Shown here: positions 30,517 to 37,481 of the stretch, piece after piece
Layout: each line of letters starts with the position of its first letter
Position numbering within the stretch: position 1 is the first letter of the stretch
Assembly: GCA_958295725.1 (NCBI GenBank)
Contig: OY282368.1
Coordinates: 496,001-560,000, forward strand
DNA length: 64,000 nucleotides
Reading direction: 5' to 3'
From: an uncultured Alphaproteobacteria bacterium
GTDB lineage: Bacteria > Pseudomonadota > Alphaproteobacteria > UBA2966
The notes under the pieces: model-generated
The model's input: the letters and a program-made list of their open reading frames with translations, nothing else
Databases searched by the model: none
What the model was told of the DNA's origin: nothing
Program-made: the position numbers and the translations under genes

Positions 30517-30852
30517 TCAATGATAGTCGACCACATCCTCGACCGTGATCGAGGTCACCCGTTCGATGTCGATCCCTCCGTCGTCGTCGCGCGGGATCGG
30601 GGCATGGTCAGGCGCGAAGACGAGTCGGTACGGGTGAACGAGATCGACCGCGAACCGTTCGTCTCGATCCCCGACGAGTTGGTGTCGCCTGTCCGGTGGC
30701 GTGGTCGGCACCCCCGCCAAGTTACGGGCCGATTTCAGAACCGCCATACGCATCGCGATCGCCTTCGCCCTCCGTGATCCATACTGTCTCTTGAGGATGG
30801 TTTCGTCGTTGAAGGCTTTCTCGAGTTTGCGGGTCCGAAAGGCGATGTTCAA
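30517..30852 (-). CDS. HigB-like RelE-superfamily toxin
   Basis: This 111-residue protein reads MNIAFRTRKLEKAFNDETIL and KRQYGSRRAKAIAMRMAVLK, then LVGDRDERFAVDLVHPYRLVFAP and a C-terminal DIERVTSITVEDVVDYH. The pattern fits the plasmid maintenance killer/HigB branch of the RelE superfamily (residues around HPYRLVF form the core strand). HigB toxins cleave mRNA in the ribosome. It is followed after 12 nt by its HigA-type antitoxin. A sigma-70-like promoter is seen just upstream. Confidence 0.9.
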   Translation of the reverse strand: MNIAFRTRKLEKAFNDETILKRQYGSRRAKAIAMRMAVLKSARNLAGVPTTPPDRRHQLVGDRDERFAVDLVHPYRLVFAPDHAPIPRDDDGGIDIERVTSITVEDVVDYH

Positions 30853-30885
30853 GCGACCAATCCGTTTTATTACGCATTGAGAAAC

Positions 30886-30914
30886 GATATACGGAAGTAA
30901 TACGAGTGGTGCAA
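30886..30914 (-). promoter_or_regulatory. Promoter of the HigBA module
   Basis: On the minus strand a TTGCAC (30914-30909) and TATATC (30891-30886) are separated by exactly 17 nt, about 35 nt before the toxin ATG. The surrounding AT-rich stretch, with ATTAC...GTAAT half-sites, is a likely operator for the antitoxin. Confidence 0.65.
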
Positions 30915-30931
30915 GCGGGGGCGCGTCGAAG

Positions 30932-30965
30932 CGCCCGGACGTCCTGAGCGGTGCGTACGTCGCCC
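30932..30965. repeat. 34-bp direct repeat, right copy
   Basis: This copy still encodes the last four residues and stop of the Rieske gene (ARTS-stop) in the same phase, but lacks the rest of the gene. It suggests that the HigBA module entered at the end of the Rieske gene with duplication of the target, or replaced sequence there. Confidence 0.7.
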
Positions 30966-31044
30966 ACGCTATCCCGAAACCTTATCCGGATCGTGCAATG
31001 TGTGCAAGGAAAAAATTCCTGAAACGGTAAATTTTTTGTGATCG

Positions 31045-31083
31045 ACCGCTCGACGCCGATCCTCCGTCGCGGCATCGAGCGGT
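31045..31083 (-). terminator. Stem-loop after the NAD(P)-dependent reductase gene
   Basis: ACCGCTCGACGCCG (31045-31058) pairs with CGGCATCGAGCGGT (31070-31083) with one mismatch, directly after the stop at 31085. It is followed on the minus strand by an A/T-rich run but not a clean T-tract. Confidence 0.5.
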
Positions 31084-31084
31084 T

Positions 31085-31972
31085 TCAACCGTCGGCCGCG
31101 GCGTCGTTCAGGCGTTTGATCAACTCCGTGAAGTCCCGTTCGCCGTCGCCGCACGCGGCGATCTCCTCGCAGAAACCGTGGACCAGTTCGACGACCGGCA
31201 GGCGGGCGCCGTTCCGCGCCGCCTCGTCGAGGCACATGGCGTAGTCCTTCAGCATGTTGCGGACCGGTCCGCCCATGTCGTGACGGTCCTCCAGCATCGG
31301 CTCCGCCCGGTTGGCCATCCACCACGAGGCGGCCGAGCCCCGCGACAGGAGGTCGGCGACCCGTTTCCCGTCGAGGCCGGCGCGGCGGGCGAAGTGGAGC
31401 GCCTCCGCGAGGCTCTCGACGATGCCGGCGATAGCGATCTGGGCGACCATCTTGGCGAGTTGACCGGCGCCGGACGGCCCCAGGTGCTCGATCTCCCCGC
31501 CGTAGCACGCGAGGGCCGGCAGCGCGCGTTCGAAGGCCTCCCGGTCGCCGCCCGCCATGATCGTCAGGGCGCCGTCGCGGGCCGCCTCCGCCGGCGAGCC
31601 CGCCACCGGGGCGTCCAGGTAGGACAGGCCGAGCGCCCGCGCCGTGTCCGCCCGGTCGCGCGCCAGCGCGGCGGATGTTGTCGTGTGGTCCACGTAGACG
31701 CCGCCGGGCGTCATGGAGCGGAAGGCCCCGTCCTCTCCCGTCGTGGCGGCCAGCACCTGTTCTTCCGTGGAGACCGACGAGAGGACGAGCCCGGCGCCGG
31801 CCGCGGCGTCGGCCGCCGACGCGCCGCCGCGCCCCCCGTATCGTCCCGTCCACGCCTCGACCCGCGTCCCGTCGGTGTCGAACACGGAGACCTCGAAGCC
31901 GTTGTCGGCGAGATGTCCGGCCATCGGGAACCCCATGGCGCCGATGCCGATGCAGGCCACCGCGCGGCTCAT
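31085..31972 (-). CDS. 3-hydroxyisobutyrate dehydrogenase-like NAD(P)-dependent reductase
   Basis: This 295-residue protein starts MSRAVACIGIGAMGFPMAGH, the GxGxMGxPMAxxL Rossmann fingerprint. It goes on with VYVDHTTTSAALARD, LDAPVAGSPAEAARDGALTIM and LAKMVAQIAIAGI, where the Lys is the family catalytic residue. The group includes 3-hydroxyisobutyrate dehydrogenase, tartronate semialdehyde reductase and relatives that act on beta-hydroxyacids; the substrate is open. The start at ATG 31972 has GGAGGG 8 nt upstream. It is downstream of the biotin-carrier gene in the same direction, with a 48-nt gap, so the two may be co-transcribed. Confidence 0.92.
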   Translation of the reverse strand: MSRAVACIGIGAMGFPMAGHLADNGFEVSVFDTDGTRVEAWTGRYGGRGGASAADAAAGAGLVLSSVSTEEQVLAATTGEDGAFRSMTPGGVYVDHTTTSAALARDRADTARALGLSYLDAPVAGSPAEAARDGALTIMAGGDREAFERALPALACYGGEIEHLGPSGAGQLAKMVAQIAIAGIVESLAEALHFARRAGLDGKRVADLLSRGSAASWWMANRAEPMLEDRHDMGGPVRNMLKDYAMCLDEAARNGARLPVVELVHGFCEEIAACGDGERDFTELIKRLNDAAADG

Positions 31973-32020
31973 GCCGGCGTCCCTCCGGGCCGCGGGACCG
32001 GACCGCGCCACCCGCGCGGC

Positions 32021-32539
32021 CTACGGGGGCGCGATGAGGAAGAGGATCTCGTCGGCCCCCACCATGGCGCCGTTCTCGGCGCGGATTTCCGCGACGCGGC
32101 CGGGACCGGTCGCGGAGATCGTGGTGTAGAGCTTCATCACCTCGATCAGGCACAACGGATCGTCTTCCCGGACCTCGTCGCCGACTTCGACGAACGGCGG
32201 CGACGTGGGCGAGGGCGCCCGGTAGAACGTCCCCACCATGGGGGAGCGGATTTCCGAGAGGCCGTCCGCCGGCGCGGAGGCTTCGGTCGGAGCCTCGGTC
32301 CGGGGAGAACCGATCGTCGGCGGGTCTCCGTCTCCGTCCGCGGCGGGCGGCTCCGTCCCGGGCGCCGCGCTGGCCTCGTCGGCTCCTTCTCCCCCGACGG
32401 CCGCCGGAGCGGCCGCCGACCCGCCGCCGCGGCGGCGCATGGAGAGCTTGATCTCGCCCACGTCGAGCGTGATCTCCTCGCACGAGCTGGCGTCGATGAG
32501 CTTGATGATCTCGGCGATTTCGGCGTAGGTCAGGGTCAT
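32021..32539 (-). CDS. Biotin carboxyl carrier protein (second copy)
   Basis: This 172-residue protein has an N-terminal helical domain (MTLTYAEIAEIIKLIDASSC), a long Pro/Ala/Gly linker at about residues 40-95, and a C-terminal biotinyl domain (SPMVGTFYRAPSPTSPPFVE) with K136 in EVMKLYT. It differs from AccB (20400-20834) in the linker and the biotinylation motif (EVMKLYT against EAMKTMN). It is divergently transcribed from a biotin-dependent carboxyltransferase 98 bp away, so the two are probably parts of one carboxylase. No biotin carboxylase is adjacent. Confidence 0.9.
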   Translation of the reverse strand: MTLTYAEIAEIIKLIDASSCEEITLDVGEIKLSMRRRGGGSAAAPAAVGGEGADEASAAPGTEPPAADGDGDPPTIGSPRTEAPTEASAPADGLSEIRSPMVGTFYRAPSPTSPPFVEVGDEVREDDPLCLIEVMKLYTTISATGPGRVAEIRAENGAMVGADEILFLIAPP

Positions 32540-32637
32540 GCGGAAGCCGGCGTGAAACGGGACCGCGCCGCGAATGGCGCGCGGCGGCCGCGGGGATATA
32601 ATCCCGCGACGGTCGTCTTGTAGCACAGGAGCCGCGG

Positions 32638-34155
32638 GTGTCTGAAGAGTCGGGAGGATCGAGAGGTGACAGGATGACGGTCGCGGGCGCGCCGCCGCGG
32701 GAGGGCGGGCGAACCGTGAGTCTGATCGACGTGACGCTGCGCGACGCCCATCAATGCCTGTGGGCCACGCGCATGACGACCGCGATGATGCGGGAGACGG
32801 CGCCGCTGCTGGACCGGGCCGGGTTCGAGGCCATCGATCTCGTCGGCGGCGCGGTGTTCGACGTCTGCGTGCGCTACCTGCTCGAGGACCCCTGGGAACG
32901 CATGCGCATCCTGTCGGGCTGGGTGACGGAGACGCCCCTCGTCCTGCACCATCGCGGCCAGAGCCTGTTCACCTTCGAGCTGTTCGCCGACGACGTCGTG
33001 GAGCTCACGGCCGAGCGCACGGTCGCGAACGGCATGCGCTACCACACCACCTACGACGCCCTGAACGACATCCGCAACCTGGAGGTGTGCATCCGCGCCG
33101 CCAAGCGCCTCGGGCTGCACACGGTCGGCGGGCTGGTCTACACCGAGACGCCTGTGCACACGGACGACTACTACGTCGCCAAGGCGCGGGAGCTCCTGAA
33201 GCTCGACGTGGACGGGGTCTTCATCAAGGACCCGAGCGGCCTCCTGCGGCCGGAGCGCGTTCCCACGCTGGTGCCCGCCCTCAAGGCGGTCTGCGGCGAC
33301 GTCCCCCTTCAGCTCCACAGCCATTGCCTCTCGGGGCTGTCGCCCTACGTTGCGGTCCTCGCCGTCGATTACGGCGTCGACGCGGTGCATACGGCCACGT
33401 CGACGCTGGCCAACGCCGCCTCCCATCCGCCGACGGAACGGTTCACGCGCAACATCCGCCGCCGCGGCCATGCCGTGGATATCGATCTCGAACCGGTCGA
33501 GCGGGCGGCCGACAGGCTGCGCTACATCGCGTCGCGGGAGGACAAGCCCGTCGGCGGGCCCGTGGAGTACGACGAGTTCCACTACCACCATCAGGTCCCG
33601 GGCGGGATGATCTCGAACCTGAAGTCGCAGCTCGAGCCGCTCGGCATCGTCGACAAGCTGGACGCGGTGATGGAGGAGGCCGGACACGTGCGCCGCGAGC
33701 TCGGCTATCCCATCATCGTCAGCCCCTTCGCGCAGTACGTCATGACGCAGGCGGTGCTCAACGTGATGGGGGAGCTGCGGGGCAAGGACCGTTACGACAC
33801 CGTGCCCGACGAGATCAGGAAGTACGTCCTCGGCTACTACGGCGAGATCGCGGGACCGATCGAGCCGAACCTCTACGACAAGATCGCGCGCGGCGAGGAA
33901 CCCGTGACGGAGCGTCCCGGCGCGCTGGCGCCGCCGGCGCTGCCGGGGATCCGGGCGGAACGGGGACCCTTCGCCAGCGACGACGACCTGCTGCTGGCGG
34001 CCTATTACGCCGACAGGGAGTACGGCGCCCTGAAGGCCGCGGGGCCCATCGACACCGGGTACGCCATGGGCTCGACGCCCCTGGCGACCCTGATGAAGGA
34101 GCTCTCCGAGCGCGACGACATCAGGTCGTTCCATCTCGCCAACCCCGCCGGGTGA
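32638..34155 (+). CDS. Biotin-dependent carboxyltransferase (OadA / PycB / 5S type)
   Basis: This 505-residue TIM-barrel enzyme has DVTLRDAHQCLWATRM (canonical metal-binding DxTxRDxHQxLxATR), FIKDPSGLL with the carbamylated-lysine motif, and VPGGMISNLKSQLE. These place it in the oxaloacetate decarboxylase alpha / pyruvate carboxylase B / transcarboxylase 5S group, which moves CO2 between biotin and a ketoacid. The usual His-x-His-Asp-Thr metal segment reads LHSHCLSG here, so the Asp is replaced by Cys. The start GTG 32638 has AGGAG 6 nt upstream; ATG 32674 with GAGAGG is the alternative. A TATAAT lies at 32597-32602 inside a CGCGGG/CCCGCG dyad. Confidence 0.9.
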   Translation: MSEESGGSRGDRMTVAGAPPREGGRTVSLIDVTLRDAHQCLWATRMTTAMMRETAPLLDRAGFEAIDLVGGAVFDVCVRYLLEDPWERMRILSGWVTETPLVLHHRGQSLFTFELFADDVVELTAERTVANGMRYHTTYDALNDIRNLEVCIRAAKRLGLHTVGGLVYTETPVHTDDYYVAKARELLKLDVDGVFIKDPSGLLRPERVPTLVPALKAVCGDVPLQLHSHCLSGLSPYVAVLAVDYGVDAVHTATSTLANAASHPPTERFTRNIRRRGHAVDIDLEPVERAADRLRYIASREDKPVGGPVEYDEFHYHHQVPGGMISNLKSQLEPLGIVDKLDAVMEEAGHVRRELGYPIIVSPFAQYVMTQAVLNVMGELRGKDRYDTVPDEIRKYVLGYYGEIAGPIEPNLYDKIARGEEPVTERPGALAPPALPGIRAERGPFASDDDLLLAAYYADREYGALKAAGPIDTGYAMGSTPLATLMKELSERDDIRSFHLANPAG

Positions 34156-34341
34156 CGCGGCGGCGGGCGCGGCCCTGGCGGTCGGCCCGCATCGCCTTTA
34201 CCGTCTCGAAGGTCTCCGGTAGGCTCGTGATCGTCGCGGTTCGTGGCGTGGGAGCGCTCTTTTTCGTGGTTGTGGTCTCGACACGGGGGGTACTCTTTTC
34301 GCTCTCCGACGCATAATCCCTTCCGAGGACGGGACGGCACG

Positions 34342-34626
34342 ATGACGAACCTGACGGATATCGAAGCGGCACTCGACGAGCTGCCGTCGGACCGTCTTCC
34401 GTTTCCGGTCGTCGAGTGGCGGGTCGAGGCCGGCCCCGACTGGTCGGACGATCCCGCGGTGTGGGTCTGGATCGTGCTCGAACGCGACGACTTCGAGTAC
34501 GACGACGCATCGGCGCTGCTCGAACTGAAGGATGTCGTACACGGCCGGGTCAAGGGCCTGATCGACGACGACTCGTTCCTGTACGTCCGTTTCGGGGAAG
34601 CCTCGGAGGCCGCGAAAGCGTCGTGA
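34342..34626 (+). CDS. Small partner of a HEPN protein, hypothetical
   Basis: This 94-residue acidic protein reads MTNLTDIEAALDELPSDRLP, then WRVEAGPDWSDDPAVWVWIV and LDVVHG-like helices (LELKDVVHGRVKGLIDDDSF). I do not recognise a named family. Its stop overlaps the GTG start of the HEPN gene (GTGA, 34623-34626), so the two are translationally coupled. The size, acidity and position suggest an antitoxin or regulator of the HEPN protein, by analogy with HEPN/MNT modules. It does not contain the nucleotidyltransferase GSxxRGxA-like motif of MNT antitoxins. A start at ATG 34342 is the only good one. Confidence 0.75.
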   Translation: MTNLTDIEAALDELPSDRLPFPVVEWRVEAGPDWSDDPAVWVWIVLERDDFEYDDASALLELKDVVHGRVKGLIDDDSFLYVRFGEASEAAKAS

Positions 34627-35132
34627 GCCTGCACCGCGACTTGTTGAATCAGGCCAAGCACCTCGCTCGCCTGGAGCCGAGGCGGCCCCGGCAGGCGAGC
34701 CTGCGCAGGGCCGTTTCGGCGTCGTATTACGCGCTCTATCACCTGCTGGTTTCCCAAGCGACGGCGCGCATGTTCCACGGGAAATCCCGGGCACCGCTGC
34801 GCCACCGCGTGGCGCGCGCGTTCGCTCACTCGGTCATGAAGGAGGTCGCCGGGCAGTTCGCCGGAAACTCGGTTTCGCCCAGGCTGAGCCCGGGGTTGAA
34901 CGGCCAGCCTCTCCAACCGAAAATCGTTCAGATCGCCGGGAGCTTCATCGCGCTCCAGGAAGCCCGGCACGATGCCGATTACGATACCGCGCGCCGGTTC
35001 AAGCGCGCGGAGACTCTTTCATTGGTGCGCACGGCGGAACGCGCCTTCTCGGACTGGGACCATGTCAAGGAGACCGATCAGGCCGATACCTTTCTGGCCG
35101 GACTTCTGACCTACAGGAATATGCAGGCTTGA
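34623..35132 (+). CDS. HEPN domain protein, possible RNase toxin
   Basis: This 169-residue protein starts at GTG 34623 (VSLHRDLLNQAKHLARLEPR). RRAVSASYYALYHLLVSQAT is the typical HEPN helix (S-x2-YYA-xYH). A candidate RX6H motif is RVARAFAH at about residues 62-69. HEPN proteins are all-helical, often RNases, and common in toxin-antitoxin and abortive-infection systems. It is coupled by a 4-nt overlap to a small acidic partner upstream. A 16-bp stem hairpin contains its stop codon, marking the end of the transcript. There is no sequence link to the HEPN domains of Cas13a beyond the fold. Confidence 0.8.
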   Translation: MSLHRDLLNQAKHLARLEPRRPRQASLRRAVSASYYALYHLLVSQATARMFHGKSRAPLRHRVARAFAHSVMKEVAGQFAGNSVSPRLSPGLNGQPLQPKIVQIAGSFIALQEARHDADYDTARRFKRAETLSLVRTAERAFSDWDHVKETDQADTFLAGLLTYRNMQA

Positions 35133-35169
35133 CGCGCGAGAGCTCTCCGACCGCGCGCGTCAAGCCTGC
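35123..35169. terminator. Perfect 16-bp stem-loop at the end of the HEPN gene
   Basis: GCAGGCTTGACGCGCG (35123-35138) is exactly complementary to CGCGCGTCAAGCCTGC (35154-35169), with a 15-nt loop. The HEPN stop TGA (35130-35132) is inside the stem. No T-tract follows, but the dyad is very strong. Confidence 0.7.
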
Positions 35170-35181
35170 CCTCGAACGGGT

Positions 35182-36219
35182 GTGGGGATAGTGCCGATCG
35201 CCGCGCCTGGCACCGAGCTGCCGCCGCTGGACAAGGGTCCGATCGGCTACAAGCATCTCGCCCGCTGGTGCGCCGCCCAGCAGAACTGGGACAAGGTCCA
35301 CTACAACCAGGACTACGCGCGGGGATACGGCAAGCTCGAGGACGTGTACGTCAACGGCGCCATCAAGGCGCAGTCCGTCGTCCAGTTCCTGGGCGCGGCC
35401 TTCGATCACCGGGGCTGGGTGTGGCGCGTCGACACGGACTTCCGCGGCATGGACTTCGCCGAGGAGCGTCTCGTCGTCCGGGGGACGATCGAGGAGACCG
35501 TCGAGGCGGGGCGCCACGTGGCCGCGCGGGTCGGCTTCCGCATCCGCAACCACGACCGCGGCGTGGATACGACCGAAGGGAAGGCCATCGTCCTGCTCGA
35601 CGCGCGCGGGGACCACGTCGTCGAGGTCGACGACCGGGACCTGCCGGACGAGTGGCGCGTCGACACCGCGGTCCGCGAGGCCGGCGAGGGCGTTCCCGAC
35701 CGTATCCGCGACATGGTCGGACAGCGGATGGACGCGGTCGAGTCGGTCATCCCGGTGGACCTGAGCCGCCTGCGGCTGATGGCCGACGCGGTGATGGGCG
35801 TGAACCCCTGGCACTACCACCCGGAGAAGGCGGCGCGGGGGCCCTTCGGGGGCGTGGTGGCGATGCCGCTCTATCCGTTGCACGGCCTGGAGTCGTGGCC
35901 CGACGCCAGGCCGTTCGATCCCGACCCGGCGACGCTGGGCCGGGAGGGCGTCACGGATATCGGCCGTCTCGACCCGGCGCGGCTGGGGCTGCCTCCCGGA
36001 GGCATCTTCAACGGCGGAAATTCCGTGGAGATCCATTCCCTCGTCCGCCCCGGGGAAACCCTCGCGGCGGACTGCGTTCTCGCGGGAGCGGTCTTCGACC
36101 CGGATCACGCCGTGGGGCCGTCGGTCATGGTCCATACGCTCAACCGGTACCGCGCGGCGTCGGGCCGGGCGCTGATCACCGAACGCCAGATCATGGGCTA
36201 TCGCGTCCTGGAGGACTGA
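35182..36219 (+). CDS. MaoC-like hot-dog dehydratase
   Basis: This 345-residue protein starts at GTG 35182 (VGIVPIAAPGTELPPLDKGP) or GTG 35191. It has IGYKHLARWCAAQQNWDKVH, DFRGMDFAEERLVVRGTIEE, VMGVNPWHYHPEKAARGPFG and FNGGNSVEIHSLVRPGETL, consistent with two hot-dog folds of the MaoC N-terminal dehydratase / FAS1-DH type. These act as enoyl-CoA hydratases or beta-hydroxyacyl dehydratases. The HYHPEKA segment may carry the catalytic Asp/His equivalents, but I cannot map them. It belongs to the catabolic cluster and is adjacent to the LysR gene that is transcribed toward it. The start is uncertain by 9 nt. Confidence 0.8.
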   Translation: MGIVPIAAPGTELPPLDKGPIGYKHLARWCAAQQNWDKVHYNQDYARGYGKLEDVYVNGAIKAQSVVQFLGAAFDHRGWVWRVDTDFRGMDFAEERLVVRGTIEETVEAGRHVAARVGFRIRNHDRGVDTTEGKAIVLLDARGDHVVEVDDRDLPDEWRVDTAVREAGEGVPDRIRDMVGQRMDAVESVIPVDLSRLRLMADAVMGVNPWHYHPEKAARGPFGGVVAMPLYPLHGLESWPDARPFDPDPATLGREGVTDIGRLDPARLGLPPGGIFNGGNSVEIHSLVRPGETLAADCVLAGAVFDPDHAVGPSVMVHTLNRYRAASGRALITERQIMGYRVLED

Positions 36220-36299
36220 ACGGGAAACGCCGCGCCGCCGCCGCCCTGGAACGTCGGGGCGCCGCCCTCGAAACCGTCCTCGAACGCCGGGGGACGGGC

Positions 36300-37235
36300 C
36301 TATAGCGGGGCGTTGGGGAAGTCGGGAACCATCGTCTGGATGAGGCGCCGGGCGGCCAGGGGCAGGAACTCGGGGCGGTACACGACCGCGCCGTAGCTCA
36401 TGGGCCGGATCTGGTCGGCGATGCGCTCTTCCGTCGGCACGATGCGCACCGGATCCTGTTCGCCGACGCAGATGTCGGGAACGAACGCGATTCCGACGTC
36501 CCGCTCGACGAAGGACTTGATCACGGTCCATCCCCCGGTCTCCACCGCGACCTTCAGGTGGGTGCCGAAATGCCGGGCGACGAGTTCCGCCGCCGCGCGG
36601 GCCGACGTGCCGCGGCGCGGCAGGATGAGCGGCCAGGCGGCGATGTCGCGCGGAGACGCCTCGCCCACCCGCGTCAGCGGGTGGTCGGGATGCGTGATGA
36701 GCACGTACCGGCTTTCGCGAAAGGGGTGGAACTCGAGTCCCTCCGGCAGGCTCTCCACGGCGCCCAGCGAGAAATCCACCTCGCGGTCGTACAACAGGCG
36801 CAGTCCCTCGGCGAGGCCGGTGGTCCGCAGGCTTATCCGGACGCCGGGATAGGAGGTCCGGAAGTCCCTCAGATACTGGGGCAGCAGGAACGTGGAGGCG
36901 GTCATCCCCGCGACGACCCGCACCTCGCCCGACGTCTCGTCGCCGAAGACCTCGGTGAAGGTGTCAGGCAGGCGGTCCATGCCCCGCACCAGGGGCATGG
37001 CGATGTGGTACAGGCTCTCGCCGGCCGGAGTGAGCACGATGCGCGGCCCGCGCCGTTCGAAGAACGTTGCCGAAAACTCTTTCTCCAGCGCCCGGACTTG
37101 CTGCGAAACGGCCGGCTGGGTGAGGGAAAGATGATCGGCCGCCTTCGACATGCTCTCCAGCCGTGCGGCATGACAGAACGCCCGCAACTGTTTCAGGCGG
37201 TCGCGCGCGCGACCGGTGTCTTCTCCGTCGGACAT
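36300..37235 (-). CDS. LysR-family transcriptional regulator
   Basis: This 311-residue protein has an N-terminal winged helix (QLRAFCHAARLESMSKAADH, then LSLTQPAVSQQVRALEKEF, residues about 15-70) and a C-terminal co-inducer domain of the LysR substrate-binding type (GEVRVVAGMTASTFLLPQYL, VDFSLGAVESLPEG, GIAFVPDICVGEQDP). The style resembles CysB/Cbl-like members and their anion ligands. It is divergent from the giant secreted protein gene, and LysR proteins usually bind the divergent promoter, so that gene is a candidate target along with the MaoC-like cluster. No binding site was identified with certainty; the intergenic tandem repeats at 37274-37381 are candidates. Confidence 0.92.
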   Translation of the reverse strand: MSDGEDTGRARDRLKQLRAFCHAARLESMSKAADHLSLTQPAVSQQVRALEKEFSATFFERRGPRIVLTPAGESLYHIAMPLVRGMDRLPDTFTEVFGDETSGEVRVVAGMTASTFLLPQYLRDFRTSYPGVRISLRTTGLAEGLRLLYDREVDFSLGAVESLPEGLEFHPFRESRYVLITHPDHPLTRVGEASPRDIAAWPLILPRRGTSARAAAELVARHFGTHLKVAVETGGWTVIKSFVERDVGIAFVPDICVGEQDPVRIVPTEERIADQIRPMSYGAVVYRPEFLPLAARRLIQTMVPDFPNAPL

Positions 37236-37273
37236 CGCTTCCTCCGTCGGTCACAAATCCGTGTTCCGTCAAC

Positions 37274-37381
37274 ATCTATGATCAGTATAAGCCCGGCTCT
37301 GTAGATATGACCAGAGACATGCACTGTATCTATGATCAGTATAAGTCCGGGCCTGTAGATATGACCAGAGACATGCACTAC
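37274..37381. repeat. Two tandem 54-bp repeats upstream of the giant secreted protein
   Basis: Copies lie at 37274-37327 and 37328-37381 and differ at only about five positions. They are AT-rich compared with the rest of the window. Each contains TATGAT, TGATCA and GTAGATATGACC. An ATGACC-18 nt-TATGAT pair spans the junction and could be a promoter. The 246-bp gap 37236-37481 holds no other feature. Confidence 0.85.
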
Positions 37382-37481
37382 TATTTCGATACGAAAGGAA
37401 CCTTATTACTCCCCAAGCGCCGATAAATTGTCTGAAAACGTCATCAATCGCCACCGCGAAGCGGGGAAAGAGGGTTCCGTG

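Noticed and set aside
37274-37381. The 54-bp tandem pair as a second CRISPR array
   Set aside because: The copies are contiguous and alike along their whole length, with no unique spacers.
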